Assembly: GCF_027409185.1 (NCBI RefSeq)
Contig: NC_084469.1
Location: forward strand, 37,947,293-38,011,292
Source of the DNA: Cynocephalus volans
Lineage: Eukaryota > Chordata > Mammalia > Dermoptera > Cynocephalidae
Length of the DNA stretch: 64,000 bases
Direction of reading: 5' to 3'
Shown here: one piece after another, positions 21,936 through 33,484 of the stretch
How the letters are laid out: the number at the start of each line of letters is the position of its first letter
Numbering within the stretch: the stretch's first letter is position 1
The notes under the pieces: generated by a model
Seen by the model: the letters and a program-made list of their open reading frames with translations, nothing else
Told to the model about the DNA's origin: nothing
Databases searched by the model: none
Made by a program: the position numbers and the translations under genes

Positions 21936-22430
21936 GTTGGAAAGATAAGGTTTTCATTCACAAAACAAATGAAAGACAAAATTAAGAATGTTTGAAAGCC
22001 ATGGTAGTTGCAGCAGGCATCTGAACTGCTTGGGACTTGAGGCCAGAAGTAATGAAGGCAGATCCCCTCCCTCACACCTCACCACCCCTCCTAGCAGTAT
22101 GGTTGGAAGGTGGGGTCACTTGGAATCCAGTGTGGGAGAGGGAAAGCAGGTAGTGAGCTCAGCATGTTCAGAGAGGTTTTTATATGACATTGGATCAAGG
22201 CTACTATTGAGAAAAATGTGGTTTTGGGGTTTGGCAAAGAAGAAGGTTGGGAGGAAGGCATTCTAGAAAGGTTCGACAATGTGGGGAAATGCTAGATTAA
22301 GCAGAGTTAAGAGGCATGCATAATCTACATCAAGTCTTAAGGACCACAATCATTTAAAGTTTGCTGTCATGCTGCATAGCCAGAGAGCAACAATAAAAAT
22401 AATTCTGTTCTCTTTTGCTTTACCGTTTAC
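21936..22430. other. No gene seen
   Basis: Unassigned; G-rich purine-biased around 22080-22260. The 92-codon frame at 21988-22266 has no recognisable domain. Confidence 0.4.
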
Positions 22431-22560
22431 ACAATGTTTATGCATCCCTGAAATGGTCACTTGGTCCTTACAACAATTCTATTTGGTAGACTTGAGTACA
22501 TAGAGGCTGTCTTCCTGACCTCACACAACCGGAAGGCAGAACCCTCGTATAGAAGAGGCC
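22431..22560 (-). mobile_element. Probable MIR fragment, antisense
   Basis: TCCTTACAACAATTCTATTTGG and CTGACCTCACACAACCGGAAGG resemble antisense MIR ('cctcacaacaaccctatgagg ... ggtcacacagc'). The match is heavily diverged. Confidence 0.4.
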
Positions 22561-22609
22561 CTCTAAAGGCTCCAAAGGCCCTCTGGCTTCCCTCTGACAT
22601 GGCACGTTT

Positions 22610-22725
22610 ACATGCTACTGTGCTCATTGTTTTACTCCTGGGGAAAGTAAGCACCGTGTCTTATCTCTTCCCAGCACCTGAAACAAAATACGAGCTCAGT
22701 AAAGTTTTCTGCATGAGCAATTGAA
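22610..22725 (+). mobile_element. L2 3'-terminal fragment
   Basis: GTAAGCACCGTGTCTTATCTCTTCCCAGCACCTGAAACAAAATACGAGCTCAGTAAAG (in parts) matches the L2 terminus '...gggaccgtgtcttattcatc...cagcacctagcac...ctcaataaa'. Confidence 0.6.
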
Positions 22726-23791
22726 TGCACGGACACAGTACAATGTATGGCAATCCTACTTGCTATTCTGTTGTCTCTAGCAAATGTCTCATTTTCCACC
22801 TGAGTTCACAGGCTATTCAACAAGTCCCCAGCAGTGAATCCCAAGATTCCAACCCATTTCAGAATTCCCAGCCTGCCAAAGATCGAATGGACAGGGTTGC
22901 TCAGTGATTAGCTGGACCCATCCTTCCTCCAGGCTTGGAGTTACTAAAGGCTGTACAACAAAGATAACAAAGCCCTGAGCCTGGCATGGTGTGCCTGCCA
23001 GAGCACAGAAACAGACATGACCAAGCATCCCCAGGCTCTGCTGATAACAAAGGCTTTCTGAGCTACAGCCCTTCAAAGCAACAAATCAAGACAGACAGCC
23101 TGCCAAAAACATGCCGATCCAGCAGACTCAGAATCCCTTACCCACCGAGAAACAGCTCTCCCAGCCCATCCATCACTTAGACAACTCAAATTAGATGGTG
23201 AGAACATCGAGGAAGCAGAGCCTGCCTTTGTGGATATAGGAAAGCTCCCTGATTCCTTGGGCAACCTGGCCCCAAGTAACCCCCGTCCTCACTTCTCAGT
23301 GAACTTGAAGAATAAATACCCTGATCTGCCAGTCGGGTTTCTATTCATCCTTGAAGACTCAGATCAGATGCCACCTCCTCCGTGATGTCTTTACTCATCT
23401 CTGAACAGCACGTCGTTAGTTCAAGAGTAGGTTTTGATGTTCTGAGCAAGGGTCTCAGCACTATCCCAATTCTGATCTTCCAATCACCTCTTCTCCAAAA
23501 GTATGGAGACAGTACATGGGGAATGAAGAAGCCCTTTGCATCCACCACCCAATACAGAGCTCTCTGAGAGATACAAATTGGATTATAAAACTGAGCTTGA
23601 AACCCAAGTTGTTGGGCTTCTATCTCCTCCTAAAGCCATAATCCAAGTTCTGGAGCCTTAGTCCCTCTCACCATGGCAAACATAAGTGTAAGTGAATTGG
23701 GGTGTGTGGGATGAAGGAGAGACTTCAGGCCTGGCCAGAGGAGGTGGGCTCTGAGTTCACTCATTAATCCTATCACAAGAGAGGAGTGGTA
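22726..23791. other. Mostly unassigned; short L2 piece near 23340
   Basis: Near 23340-23400 the text CATCCTTGAAGACTCAGATC/AGATGCCACCTCCTCCGTGA is L2-like. The rest shows no gene or named repeat. Confidence 0.4.
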
Positions 23792-24192
23792 TGTTAGCCT
23801 GGCTAACAGTTGTTGTTGTGGCTATAACAAAATGCAACAGACTGGGTAATTTATAAACATGGAAACTATTTCTCATGGTTCTGGAGGCTGCAAAGTCCAA
23901 GATCAAGGCATAGACAGGATTGGTGGCTGGTGTGGGCTGCTCTCTGCTTCCAAGATGATGCCTTGTTGCTGTGTCCTCCAGAGGGAGGGGACATTGTGTC
24001 TTCATATGGCAGAAGAGCTAGAGAGAGCAAGAGGGGGCTGAACTCGCCCTTTTATATGGCATCAATCTCACCCATGAAGGTGGAGCCCTCATGGCGTAAT
24101 CATCTCTTAAACGTCCCACCTCTTAACACTGTTACAACGGCAATTAAATTTCAACATGAGTTTTGGAGGGGACAAACATTCGAACCATAGTA
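23792..24192 (-). mobile_element. MaLR-type solo LTR, antisense
   Basis: On the plus strand it begins TGTTAGCCTGGCTAACAG. It carries CAGACTGGGTAATTTATAAA and TCATGGTTCTGGAGGCTG and ends TTTTGGAGGGGACAAACATT/CGAACCATAG. This is the reverse complement of a mammalian MaLR LTR (MST/MLT1 group). Length about 400 bp, with no internal sequence attached. Confidence 0.85.
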
Positions 24193-25140
24193 GGTGGCCT
24201 AGAAAGGGGAGTGATGGATGTATTGGTTGATTAATGCTTATCTTTTTCAAATCGAGTGACCCCACTCATGAATAAATATGGTTTGGTTAATGGCTTGGAT
24301 GCTGGCCAATTATATTAGTAAAGGGAAGGAGGGTCACCTTGTTTGAAAATGTGACTTTAACCCTTTTACCACTGCCACACATCCATAAAATCAGATTTTT
24401 AAAGTGACTCTTCCACACTCAACATTGGTGTTCTGATTTGGAGTCCAAGAGATGAGTTCTGTTTTCAGGCACAACTTAGCAATCTCCTGTGTGCACCTCA
24501 CAGGTGGGCAACATCAGCAGGAAAAAGGGTAGAGATGATCCGTTTTGAAGAATCAGAAAATATCCAAATCCTTCTTCTATGGTGGGCTCTGTGCCATAAG
24601 AACCAACCTCTGCCACTTCAGGACCGAGTCAGGGGAAATACTCAGGGTTTGAGAAGGCTGGGAATTTCTCCAGGATGGAGCTGGGACTCTGGTGGAGGAG
24701 GAAGGGTAAGATAAGGTATAGACAAATAAGGGGATCGTGGGGGGAAGAGAAAAGATGGGGCTGGGGGAGATCAGAGAGGGACAGACCACTGACATTCTTC
24801 CAGTGAAGACTCTAGGGATGGAAAGCAGGCTCGATAGACAAGGATCAGAATGTCTGGACCATTGCTAGACTGCGAGTCATGGTTCCTTGATAGTGAGATG
24901 ATTTTCTTTGTGGTGATACACTGTACTTGCACAGCTTCCTGAACACTGTGGATGTAGCTGAGAACTCTGGTACTTTAGTAACCCTTTCCAGTTTTCTTAC
25001 TCTCAGTTATGGACCCTGGTTTCAACTCTGGCATTTCAGACCTAAGTTGGCCACTAGCATGACCCCTGTCCTAAGGTTTGGCACTGATTTCCAACTCCAT
25101 CACAAACCTCTCAAGAACAAACATGGTACATTCAGTCATT
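24193..25140. other. No gene seen
   Basis: About 950 bp unassigned. The region 24640-24790 is purine-rich on the plus strand. Open frames are short and without domains. Confidence 0.4.
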
Positions 25141-25550
25141 GGAACACTCTGCATGGCAGACCATTCCCCAGTAACGGGCCCCCCTCCTCTCTTAGGCACA
25201 GGCTAGTGTTGTATTTTCCTGCTCCCTCAATGACAGGTCTGGCCATGTAACTACTGTTGACCTATAAAATGTGAACCAATGTGGCTTCCACAAAGTTGGA
25301 AACATCTAACTACCAGTAGTCAGTTTTCCACTTCTTTCTTTCCCTGTCAGAGAAAACCCTGCAGCACTGATTTAAGATACAGTCATAATATGATGGTGTC
25401 GAGTGGTTATATGGAGCAGAGCCCCTGCCAAACCAATGGGGCTTGGAGCATGAATGATACATAGATTCTTGTTGGGTTAAGCCACTGAGATTTTGGTGCT
25501 GTTTGTTACTACAGCATAACTTAACTTATCCTGACTTACATACTTTGCAA
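25141..25550 (+). mobile_element. MLT1-type LTR, sense
   Basis: The middle carries TGGCCATGTAACTACTGTTG and GGTTATATGGAGCAGAGCCC. The 3' end TTGTTGGGTTAAGCCACTGAGATTTTGG (in parts) with GTTTGTTACTACAGCATAAC is the classic MLT1 terminus. The 5' limit is approximate. Confidence 0.75.
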
Positions 25551-25590
25551 GCAGTAAACAGTGTGGTTGTGAAGTATTTTTAATGGAATG

Positions 25591-26065
25591 TGTATTAGTG
25601 TCCTAGGGCTGCTGTAACAAAGCACCACAGACTGGGAGACTTGAGCCACAGGAATTTACTGTCTCACAGTTCTGGGGACAGAAGTCTGAGATCAAGGTGT
25701 CAGCAGGGCTGGTTGCTTCTGAGGCTGTGAGAGAAAATCTGTTCCATGTCCTCTCCTAGCTTCTGGTGGTGCGCTGCTGATCTTTGGTGTTTCTTGGCTT
25801 GTAGAGGTATCACCTCAATCTCTGCCTTCATCTTCTCCTGGCGTTCTTCCCTTGAGTGTGTCTGTGTCCAAATTTCTCCCTATTATAAGGACACCAGTCA
25901 TATTGGATTAGGGGCCCATCCTACTCTAATATGACCTCATCTTAACCAACTACATCTCCAACAATCCTATTTCCAAATAAGGTCGCATTCGTAGATACTT
26001 GGAGTTACAACTTCAACATATATTCAACCTTCAAGTTATTGGGGGACACAATTCAATCTATAGCA
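25591..26065 (-). mobile_element. MLT1-type solo LTR, antisense, near complete
   Basis: The plus-strand start is TGTATTAGTGTCCTAGGGCT, followed by GCTGTAACAAAGCACCACAG, TTATAAGGACACCAGTCATA, TAATATGACCTCATCTTAAC and the end GGGGGACACAATTCAATCTA/TAGCA. The 475-bp length and TG...CA ends fit a complete MLT1-group LTR. Flanking GAATG (left) and GTATG (right) may be a diverged 5-bp target duplication. Confidence 0.85.
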
Positions 26066-26408
26066 GTATGAAAACATGAGAATATGCCAGTATTTTGATG
26101 TTAGGTTCAAATAGCAGGAAACAGAGTATACAAACAGAATGATCCTAAATACGATATGCAAAAACATATCTGATGTATATATTAATATATATTATGGAAT
26201 TTTTATATATAAACAATATATCTTATGTATATATTTTAGTAATAAGATTACTTTTTTCGGAACTTTACTAATTTTTTCACAATGACTATGTATATTCTTG
26301 AAGAGACAAAAGTGCTACTTTTTAACAAATGGTTTCACTTGCTGTTTCTCTTGCCTGTGCCCACCTAAGTGGGCTGTGTGAAAGACGGCCAGTTCTTGGA
26401 GTCCTGAG
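26066..26408. other. AT-rich stretch, no gene
   Basis: Contains a TATATA-rich zone at 26175-26240. It is otherwise unassigned and possibly part of an antisense L1M. Confidence 0.4.
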
Positions 26409-26545
26409 TCATGCAATGTGATAAAAATACATTTTAAAAAAATTACTAGTTGGTATTCCAACATTTGGATATATCATCATTTATTTAACCAAATCCTATT
26501 GTGGAATATTTAGGTTATTTCAAATTATTCAATATTATAAATCAT
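26409..26545 (-). mobile_element. Old L1M 3'-end fragment, antisense
   Basis: On the plus strand TTGGTATTCCAACATTTGGA and TATTTAACCAAATCCTATTG are the reverse complement of the L1M text found in sense orientation at 19211-19344. By hand alignment the two agree at roughly nine positions in ten. Confidence 0.65.
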
Positions 26546-26789
26546 ATAAAGATGGTTTGTGAATGAATGATTTAGAATTAATGGCCTAGATGAAGATTCT
26601 TCTTCTTAGTGATCAGAGAAGTTCAGAAAAGCATCAGTTTAGACCAGGAGTGAAGACAGAGTGGAAGAAAACACAGACTCCTTGGGGAGAGCCAAGGACA
26701 AGTGAGAATAATCTGGACACAGCGAGTGGATGGAGAAGTCCAGGGTAAAGGGCTTCCCAAGGATCCATCTGACGTGGCTGCCTCAGAAA

Positions 26790-26925
26790 CCTCCTTGCCC
26801 ACCACCTCCTATCCATCCTTCAAGGATTCATTCAGGTCCTGCTGCTTCTAGGAAGCCTTCCTTGACTCCTCCAGTCTTCAGGGGTCTCCCTCTCCTTCCA
26901 ACTCCTATAGCACTTAGAGTCTAGA
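26790..26925 (+). mobile_element. L2 fragment
   Basis: CTTCTAGGAAGCCTTCCTTGACTCC followed by CCAACTCCTATAGCACTTAGAG is a typical L2 3' portion. Confidence 0.7.
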
Positions 26926-27699
26926 CCAGAGGGTTCCCCGTGGGGTCCTGGAGCCTGTTCCCCACCCCTGCACCAGAGTGCTTCATGAACCATCTCATCT
27001 TAGAAGAGGGGGGCTTTGTAACCCCTCACCCCACCTCCCCCATTCTGGCTTTGAGCAGAACAACTAAGACAATTTATCCTATTTCATTTGCTTCAGCATA
27101 CAAAGAACAGGTTCTGCTGCTATAACAAAAGTTGTTTTGACAGTCTACAGTATCTTCTCAGGTAATTTAGTTCAGAAGGACTGGAGACTGAGGTTTTGCA
27201 CGTACCAGAGTGGCTGGGTCTTCTGGCATCAGGGAGGGAGAAGTTCACCATGCCCATCTGTGATCCAGGTTGCCAAAATGGGTTGCCATAGAGATCGCCA
27301 ACAGTGCTGGCAATTGCATGGGGAGGCCCCTTCTCACTTAGCATAAAGCAGGCATGCTGCTGGAGACATGCATGCTACCCCGAGCATCCATGTACAAGAG
27401 CTGCTAGTGCTTTCAGTATATTTTTCTGACTTTTTGTCCTTTTCTGGAAAACAAAGCAAAGCAAAATAAAGCAAAACAAAACAAGGCCTCTGTCTTGGAA
27501 GTGTAAGTCCAAGGGGCCCTGCAGCTGGTGAGCTGCATGGAAAGGCCTTGCCAGACTTTGGGTTCCCACCCTGAGGTCATTCTTCCTCATCAGGTGATCA
27601 TTTACCCAAACCCTTCTAGTCACAGAGGCAGACCTCTGGCTATTGTCAGCGTTCTGTTAAAATGCTCTTTCTAATTCTAATGAAGCCAAGGGCGATATA
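26926..27699. other. No gene seen
   Basis: Unassigned. A short AAAGC/AAAAC-rich tract lies at 27450-27484. No recognisable coding sequence. Confidence 0.45.
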
Positions 27700-27850
27700 G
27701 CCTAGGCACAATTTTAACATGTTACATACTTAATCCCCATTTTATAGATGAGAAGACTGAAGCATAGAAAGTCAAATCACATGCCTAAGGTCACACAGCT
27801 GGTTGACACCAAAGCTCATCACTTAGCCACTCTGCTATTCTGTCTCTTAA
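27700..27850 (-). mobile_element. MIR, antisense
   Basis: CCCCATTTTATAGATGAGAAGACTGAAGC and CCTAAGGTCACACAGCTGGT (in parts) are the reverse complement of the MIR core. Confidence 0.85.
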
Positions 27851-27883
27851 GCTGAACTGAAACTAGCCTCCACTGTAACTTCT

Positions 27884-28002
27884 TTATTTTAAAAATTATT
27901 TTATTTTATTTTATTTTATTTTTTGGGCAGCTGGCCAGTACAGACCCTGGACCTTGGTGTTATCAATGCCATGCTCTAACCAGCTGAGCTAACCAGCTCC
28001 CG
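27884..28002 (-). mobile_element. tRNA-Ile-derived SINE, monomer, antisense
   Basis: The body lies at about 27926-28002 and reads, on the minus strand, GGGAGCTGGTTAGCTCAGC (A box) through AACACCAAGGTCCAGGGTC to ACTGGCCAGCTG. The tail is a (TTTTA)n run at 27885-27923. Target duplications ACTGTAACTTCT (27872-27883) and ACTGCAACATCT (28003-28014) agree at 10 of 12 positions. Confidence 0.85.
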
Positions 28003-28014
28003 ACTGCAACATCT

Positions 28015-28639
28015 ACTCACTGCTCCTCATTCAATCTTTGGAGAACTGCAGAATGACCCTCTTCTCTCCCAGCCCTTTGCCTTGGAGAGAATGTGTGTGA
28101 CATCCTTCAGTGAACTGGAAGTACTGTGGGCAATAGTGAGCAATAATGCTCAGAAGGCAGCCCTCTGTGTCCTCTTGCTCCCTCAACTCCAGACAATACA
28201 ACTCAGTGTCCCCTTATAATGTGTTAGAGTTCCTGGTCATTACTCCCAACAAACAAATGCATATATCTTAGTTTCTTTTCAGAAAAAGACAGAAAACACT
28301 TGATTACTGTACCTCTGGCCACCCACCCCAATAACCCATCATGAGGCCAGCAGAGATGGAGTGCCAGCTCCTACCACACCCTCAGCTGACACACTGCCTG
28401 GCATCCACCAAGTGAGGAGCAAGCTGTGAGGCTGGACTCGGTCCCTCGGTCCCAGAAGTGCTGGCAGAATGGCAGCAACCAGAGGACATGTGTCTTCGAG
28501 CAGACTTCATTGGGTACCATTGCCTTCATGTCAGGCGTGGGTTGAAATGCCCGGAATCTCACCTCCCCTTCTGTGATGTGCTCCTGAAGAACAAAACCCA
28601 CAATCATAGGATGTGGTATGTAAAGCAGCGATGATAATC
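28015..28639. other. No gene seen
   Basis: Unassigned sequence between a SINE and two MIRs. No open frame with a recognisable domain. Confidence 0.4.
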
Positions 28640-28770
28640 TTCTAACCCAAGTGGATCATTTCACTGGTAAGGACACTGAGATACGGACAGATGAGATCAT
28701 GTTGTCAGCCTGCAGCAGCCCCCGGAATGAAATTCAGGTCCATGCACATCCAAAGTCCACCCTCTTAACC
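28640..28770 (-). mobile_element. Probable MIR, antisense
   Basis: The pattern 'GGACACTGAGATACGGACAG ... AATGAAATTCAGGTCCATG ... CCACCCTCTTAACCACCACAC' follows antisense MIR order but is quite diverged. Confidence 0.5.
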
Positions 28771-28774
28771 ACCA

Positions 28775-28925
28775 CACTGAAAGCCAAATTGGTCTCTAGC
28801 ATTGACCAGCATCCTGACTTTGGGAAATCTGTAAAATGGGTATAATATAAGCACCTCATACAGCTGTTGTATTAAACAGGAAATAATACGTTATGTGCCC
28901 AGCACTGTGCCAATCATGGAGCAGA
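28775..28925 (+). mobile_element. MIR fragment, sense
   Basis: GACTTTGGGAAATCTGTAAAATGGG followed by GCACCTCATACAGCTGTTG and GCCCAGCACTGTGCC follows the MIR 3' half. It lies head-to-head with the preceding antisense MIR. Confidence 0.7.
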
Positions 28926-29129
28926 CTGTCTCTCAAAAGCAGCCAGTGTCAGCAGCAGGGACCAGACCCACATCTCTCTGGTGGGCCCTTGGCACCCCGC
29001 CACATCTGTGGCCTGGTGCTCCTTATCACAGCAGGGCAGGGTGGCATTATCATGGGTACAGCATGTTGCAACAGCAAAAGCATGGCCCTTGGTGGGCTCA
29101 TGACTCAGGGGGAGATACGGGAACAACAC

Positions 29130-29600
29130 CCCTCTTATGCATCTTCTCAGCAGAACTGGACACAGCCGATCATTCTTCCCTCTTGAAACCCTTCCCTCTG
29201 GCATCTGGGACACTTAACGTCTCTCCACTTGCTTCCCACGTGACCTGGGACTCCTTCGCATTCCCCTTTCCTGGCTCTGTATTCTATTCCAAACCTCTAG
29301 GTGTTGGTGGCCTTCCGGCTCTTCCCTCTTATCTCCAATGGGAACTTTTCCTAGGTGGTCTTATCAACTCTCCTGACATTGAGTTCCAACTGGATACCGA
29401 TGCCCCTGGAGTTTTTCTCTTCAGCCTTGACATTTTCCCTAGTTTTCCAGCTCCAATATCTAAAAACCTACATGATGTCTTAAATTTGATGTTTCCTGAG
29501 CTTCTTAAACTAAACATTTCCTAAACCGAGCTGTAATTCCTCCATGCCAAATCCATTCCTCTCCCCGCTTCTATTGCACTTCCCTGCATTTCCCACAATG
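29130..29600 (+). pseudogene. L2 LINE reverse-transcriptase relic, part 1
   Basis: One frame runs open to 29524 and tracks the L2 RT. Positions equivalent to 'SLLET', 'FRDTTLSW', 'GDLI' and the catalytic YADD can be followed (here LDTD), then FSLDIFPSFPAPISKNLHDV and PELLKLNIS for the L2 'SPDLSPELQTRISNCLLDI...HLKLNMS'. The changed catalytic motif shows it is inactive. The open frame begins in the upstream MIR at 28895, so its length is accidental there. It continues after the nested fragment at 29790. Confidence 0.75.
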
Positions 29601-29606
29601 TGTGCA

Positions 29607-29780
29607 TTCAATGCCTATTTACCGAGTGCCGTCATTGTTGCCAGCATTATTCTAGGCAGTGGAGAACAATACAAAGTAAAGGAGACAAAGACTATTTTTT
29701 TTTTTTCTCACAAAGCTTATAGGTTAGTAGGTGAGACAGAAAAATAACAAACTAAATAAACAATACAATTCGAGGCACCG
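29607..29780 (-). mobile_element. L2 3'-end fragment, antisense, nested
   Basis: GCCTATTTACCGAGTGCCGTCATTG, GGCAGTGGAGAACAATAC and AAAGCTTATAGGTTAGTAGG are antisense L2 terminus text. A T-run at 29695-29707 interrupts it. It splits the sense L2 RT relic. Confidence 0.65.
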
Positions 29781-29789
29781 GTACACGTT

Positions 29790-29960
29790 TGTCCTCTCTG
29801 CATCTCAGTAGATGACACCACCGTTTGCTAGTTGTCGAAGCCAGAATACTGCAGTCGTTCTCGATTCCTGCCCCTCTCTCACCTTCATTACACAATTTGT
29901 CAGCAAGTTTTGTCAGCTCTACCTCCAAAATATATCTATTTTGATAGAATTATTAATGGT
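29790..29960 (+). pseudogene. L2 LINE relic, part 2
   Basis: This resumes the L2 ORF after the nested piece. The frame reads QNTAVVLDSCPSLTFITQF and KFCQLYLQNISI, matching the L2 'KNLGVILDSSLSLTPHI...CWLYLQNISRI'. Confidence 0.75.
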
Positions 29961-30021
29961 AGAGGTGTTGAGAATAAATGAGATCAGCATCGATTGCAGG
30001 ATATGCCATAGACTACACCAG

Positions 30022-30043
30022 CAAAAAAAAAAAAAAAAAAAAA
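30022..30043. repeat. Poly-A run
   Basis: About 22 A residues after CACCAGC. No recognisable retroposon body sits directly upstream except the L2 relic, so its origin is unclear. Confidence 0.8.
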
Positions 30044-30451
30044 TGCAGATGAAAATTTTTTCCTCCATTATTTACAGAGATACAGGGAGCGGGGACAAAT
30101 CTCCAAACACACTCAATTGTTTGTTTGTTTGTTTTTTAACCAGGGCTGTTCTTGTTATTGCTGCCCTTTGGTCTTGTATTTCTCCAGCACTACATCCTTC
30201 GGAGTGGGGGGTCCTCTGATTCCTTTCCTGGCTCAGTCGGGTGGTGGTCCCTGTCTCACCACTGTATTCTCTCCAAGGCAGATTTCAAGCTGGTTCCATG
30301 AAGTCTGACCGAGGCACACGTGCAGGCCACGTCCTTCCATGGCCCCCACCTTGTTGGTGTAGACATGGCCCCTTCATCTGAGTTGGGGTCTTATACATGT
30401 TTTGCAATGTTCAAAGGAGGACTTTCCACATGGGGTAAGTTAGATGGCAAC

Positions 30452-30822
30452 TGTATTAGTCCATCTCTGTTGCTTAGAACAGAATACCTGACCTGGGTGA
30501 TTTATAAGAAAACAAAATTTATTGCTTACGGTTTCAGAAGCTGGGAAGTCCAAAGTCCAGGGAACACATCTGGTGAGGGTCTTGGTGGTGGCAACAGTGA
30601 CCCAGGGGTCCCACATGGCAGAAAATGGTGGAGCAGAGAGAGATAGTTCCTTATTCTCCTTTTAACGCCCTCAAAACCACAACCCCGACCACCGTTTTTA
30701 ATCCATTCACTACTGCACAGGCCTACAATCCGATCACCTTTTCAAGGCCCCACCTTGAAATTACTATAATAGGATTTCCCATCCTCTTAAGTCACTGTGG
30801 GAATCAAGCTACTAATACGTAA
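30452..30822 (-). mobile_element. MaLR-type solo LTR, antisense
   Basis: The plus-strand start is TGTATTAGTCCATCTCTGTT, followed by CAGAATACCTGACCTGGGTG, GATTTATAAG and AGAAGCTGGGAAGTCCAAAG. The right part (CAAGGCCCCACCTTGAAATT ... AAGCTACTAATACG) is more diverged. The 3' limit is approximate. Confidence 0.8.
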
Positions 30823-33484
30823 TAGGGAAGCCACAGAGCTTCTCCGTGGTGCTCATGCATAGGGAGACTGGACTGGGGGGTCTTGCAGGGGCTCACCTGG
30901 CTTCCACATTGTTCTTGAGTTTTGGCAATATTCAGAGCTTCTCTAGGACACAAGGGTGAAGACTGGGAGACTCCTTCCATGGACTCCAGACCTTCCCGCA
31001 TGGTCCTTTTAGGTGCTGTCCAGAATCAACTTTCTCTCTCCTTCCCTAGTCTGGGATTGGGGATGATGGAGAGTGGAGCCTTGCTTTGACACAATCTGCA
31101 CAGAAACTATCTCGGGAGCCCACATTGCCCCCTTCCTCCTGAGACTTCACATTCCAAATCTCAAGAGCAACATATCAGAATCCCTTTCCCATGGCTGCTT
31201 TGTCATTGAAGACCCAGACTGTAAGGAATGGCTACACCTATAAATATATGACCACTGGGATTTATATAGAGTGTCCACGTGCATAATCTCATTTAATCTT
31301 CACATCAGGGCCGTGAATTAGCTACAGGTAGCATGTGTGTAGTAGATGATAAAAGCTGCCCATGGCTGGAGCTTAGACGAAGGTTTTCTGCCGAAGTTTA
31401 CTGCATTCTTCACTGCCAGGTGAAAATCCTGGCATTGATGGCTACCAATCCCAAATGTCCAGCTTCTGTCCATCTGAGTTTCTCTCAAACCACCAACTGA
31501 AGGCAATTTCTCCCCCACCCTCAGACCTGGGTGCTCATGATGGGGGTCATAGGTTTACTGCCCTGAGTCCCAGCTTGTGGGGTCCCCACCTACGGGAGAT
31601 AAAGGTGGGATTTGGGGCCTAGGCAGGAAGATGGGCCTTTATGAAGTGGTGGGGCGAGGGCGGGCAGACTCATAGGGGGCTGTGCCCGGGGGTGGGAGCA
31701 AATGCCTGCTGAGCTTTAACGAGCAGAGAACAAACGTGAGGCATTCGAGGCATGAGCAACATGAAGGGCATGTTGCTTTTTTTTTTTTTTTCCATTTGTT
31801 TTTAATAAGACATTTTCCAAAGGAGTGTAGAGAGCCTACATTGCTTCTAGGAGAATCTGAGTTTGATCCCGTCTTGTGGAAGCCCTTTAGGGGTGCTGTC
31901 AGCTTCCATCCTTCCTATTCTGGCTGAGAAGTGATGGAGATTCTAAAGAAGCTCATTCTTCTCAAAACAGGAATGGACGGAGGGGGCTCTGGAGCCCAAC
32001 TCCTCGGCCGTTTGTGGAAAGGGCCAGTTTTTATGTTTCTTGACATGGTGGTATGTAGGTGCAGGAGTTGGGGTGAGGGCGGAAGTTTGTATGATTTGGG
32101 GGGCCCGCTTGAAGAAAAACAATTGGTTCGAAAAGTAATATTTATTTAGAATGAGAAAAAAGTTAAAACAAATTACTGGAACCTTGGGAATTCAGTTCTT
32201 TCTTTTAAAATCTGTTTAAATGGTTTACCAGAAAAAAATAAAAGCTGAACTATAAACACTTCCAGGCTGCAACCTGGCATCTCTACCCCTCCTGGAACAC
32301 TCGGAAGCCCCAGTGACTCCCAGCACAATAGGGTCTGTGCCAGGGCAGGGGGACCCTCAAACTTGCGCTTCATTAGCTTCAAGGGAAATCCGCTGCGGGA
32401 GGGTGGGAGGGGAGGCATTAGAGGTGGTGCGTGCCAGCGGGGCACAGGGAGGAGGACATATCAGAGGGGGTCATTATCTCCCTCCCACCTTGGAAGTGTC
32501 TTTGGGCCAGCTGATCACATTTGAACACCTGGTCATCTCTGCTCACAGTCTGTGGACTCCCCAGCAGCCTGAGCTGGCCGAGGGCATCTTCCAAGTCCCT
32601 GGTACCTCTTTGTCCCAGTCTTCATGTGGTGGCCAGGGGAGGTTCCGTATGAGAGCATCATAAGCTTTTCTCCTGCACAGATCTCTGGGAATATAGGCTC
32701 TCTCCCCATTTTTGCAATAGAAACTTCCCTCCCAGTACTTCTGCATCAGCTCAGAGGGAATGGGGACTTCTGCTCCTTTACCCAGCTTGGGTGGGGTCAG
32801 GGAGGGAACTTTGTCTCTCCGCCAACTCCACTCACCAGCTTGTCACAAAGGCAAAAGGAGTTACCAATCTGACTGTCCCACATGCTCTGGGTGTGTAATG
32901 ACAGGAACCACCCAAGATGACTTTCTCCTTCTACTTGTGGTGCCAGCCCAGTGAGTTCCCTTCCACCCTCGGTCCTCCTGAACACACCAAAGGCCCCTCC
33001 TGGCTTTCTGGGCTGGCTGGCCAGTCCCTGCATGTGGAACCAGCTTCTCTAGCTGCATCTGGTAGGGTGAGGCAGACTGGCCATCCTTGCTTATGTGGTT
33101 TATGGGACAAGAGAGCTCGGTTTGCCCAGCAGACCCAGATATGCTATAAAATGAGAAAGTCCTGCTCGGCGCTCTGGGTTTCGAGTCTGTGCACCAGCCC
33201 ACACCACTGAGAAGCTCTGCTTTGGGAAGCATCTGATGCTGGCTCAGAGGTTCTGGCTTACAGCCCTTTTTATTCCCCCCATATTGAGATCCCCACTTGA
33301 CTATTTTTCCTGGACTGTCTCTCCTTCAGTTGAGATCCCAGAAGGAAGGAGAAATGTGTGCCTGGATTCAGGTAGCAGAATGCCATTTGTACCCTAAACT
33401 CTCATAAGTGCACACATGAAAATTTGCTTATCATTTCAGGGGCTCGCAGGTCTTTCTAAGGAAACCAAGGAGATGCTCTAAAGG
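30823..33484. other. 2.7 kb without a recognised repeat or gene
   Basis: A repeat-poor stretch with GC-rich patches (31640-31700, 32390-32480). A T-run lies at 31777-31790. Overlapping 60-123 codon frames on both strands carry no domain I recognise. It could contain conserved non-coding or regulatory DNA, but nothing specific is visible. Confidence 0.45.

Noticed and set aside
28895..29524. 209-codon open frame as a host gene
   Set aside because: Its first third lies in a MIR and its last two thirds track the L2 reverse transcriptase. It is a transposon relic.
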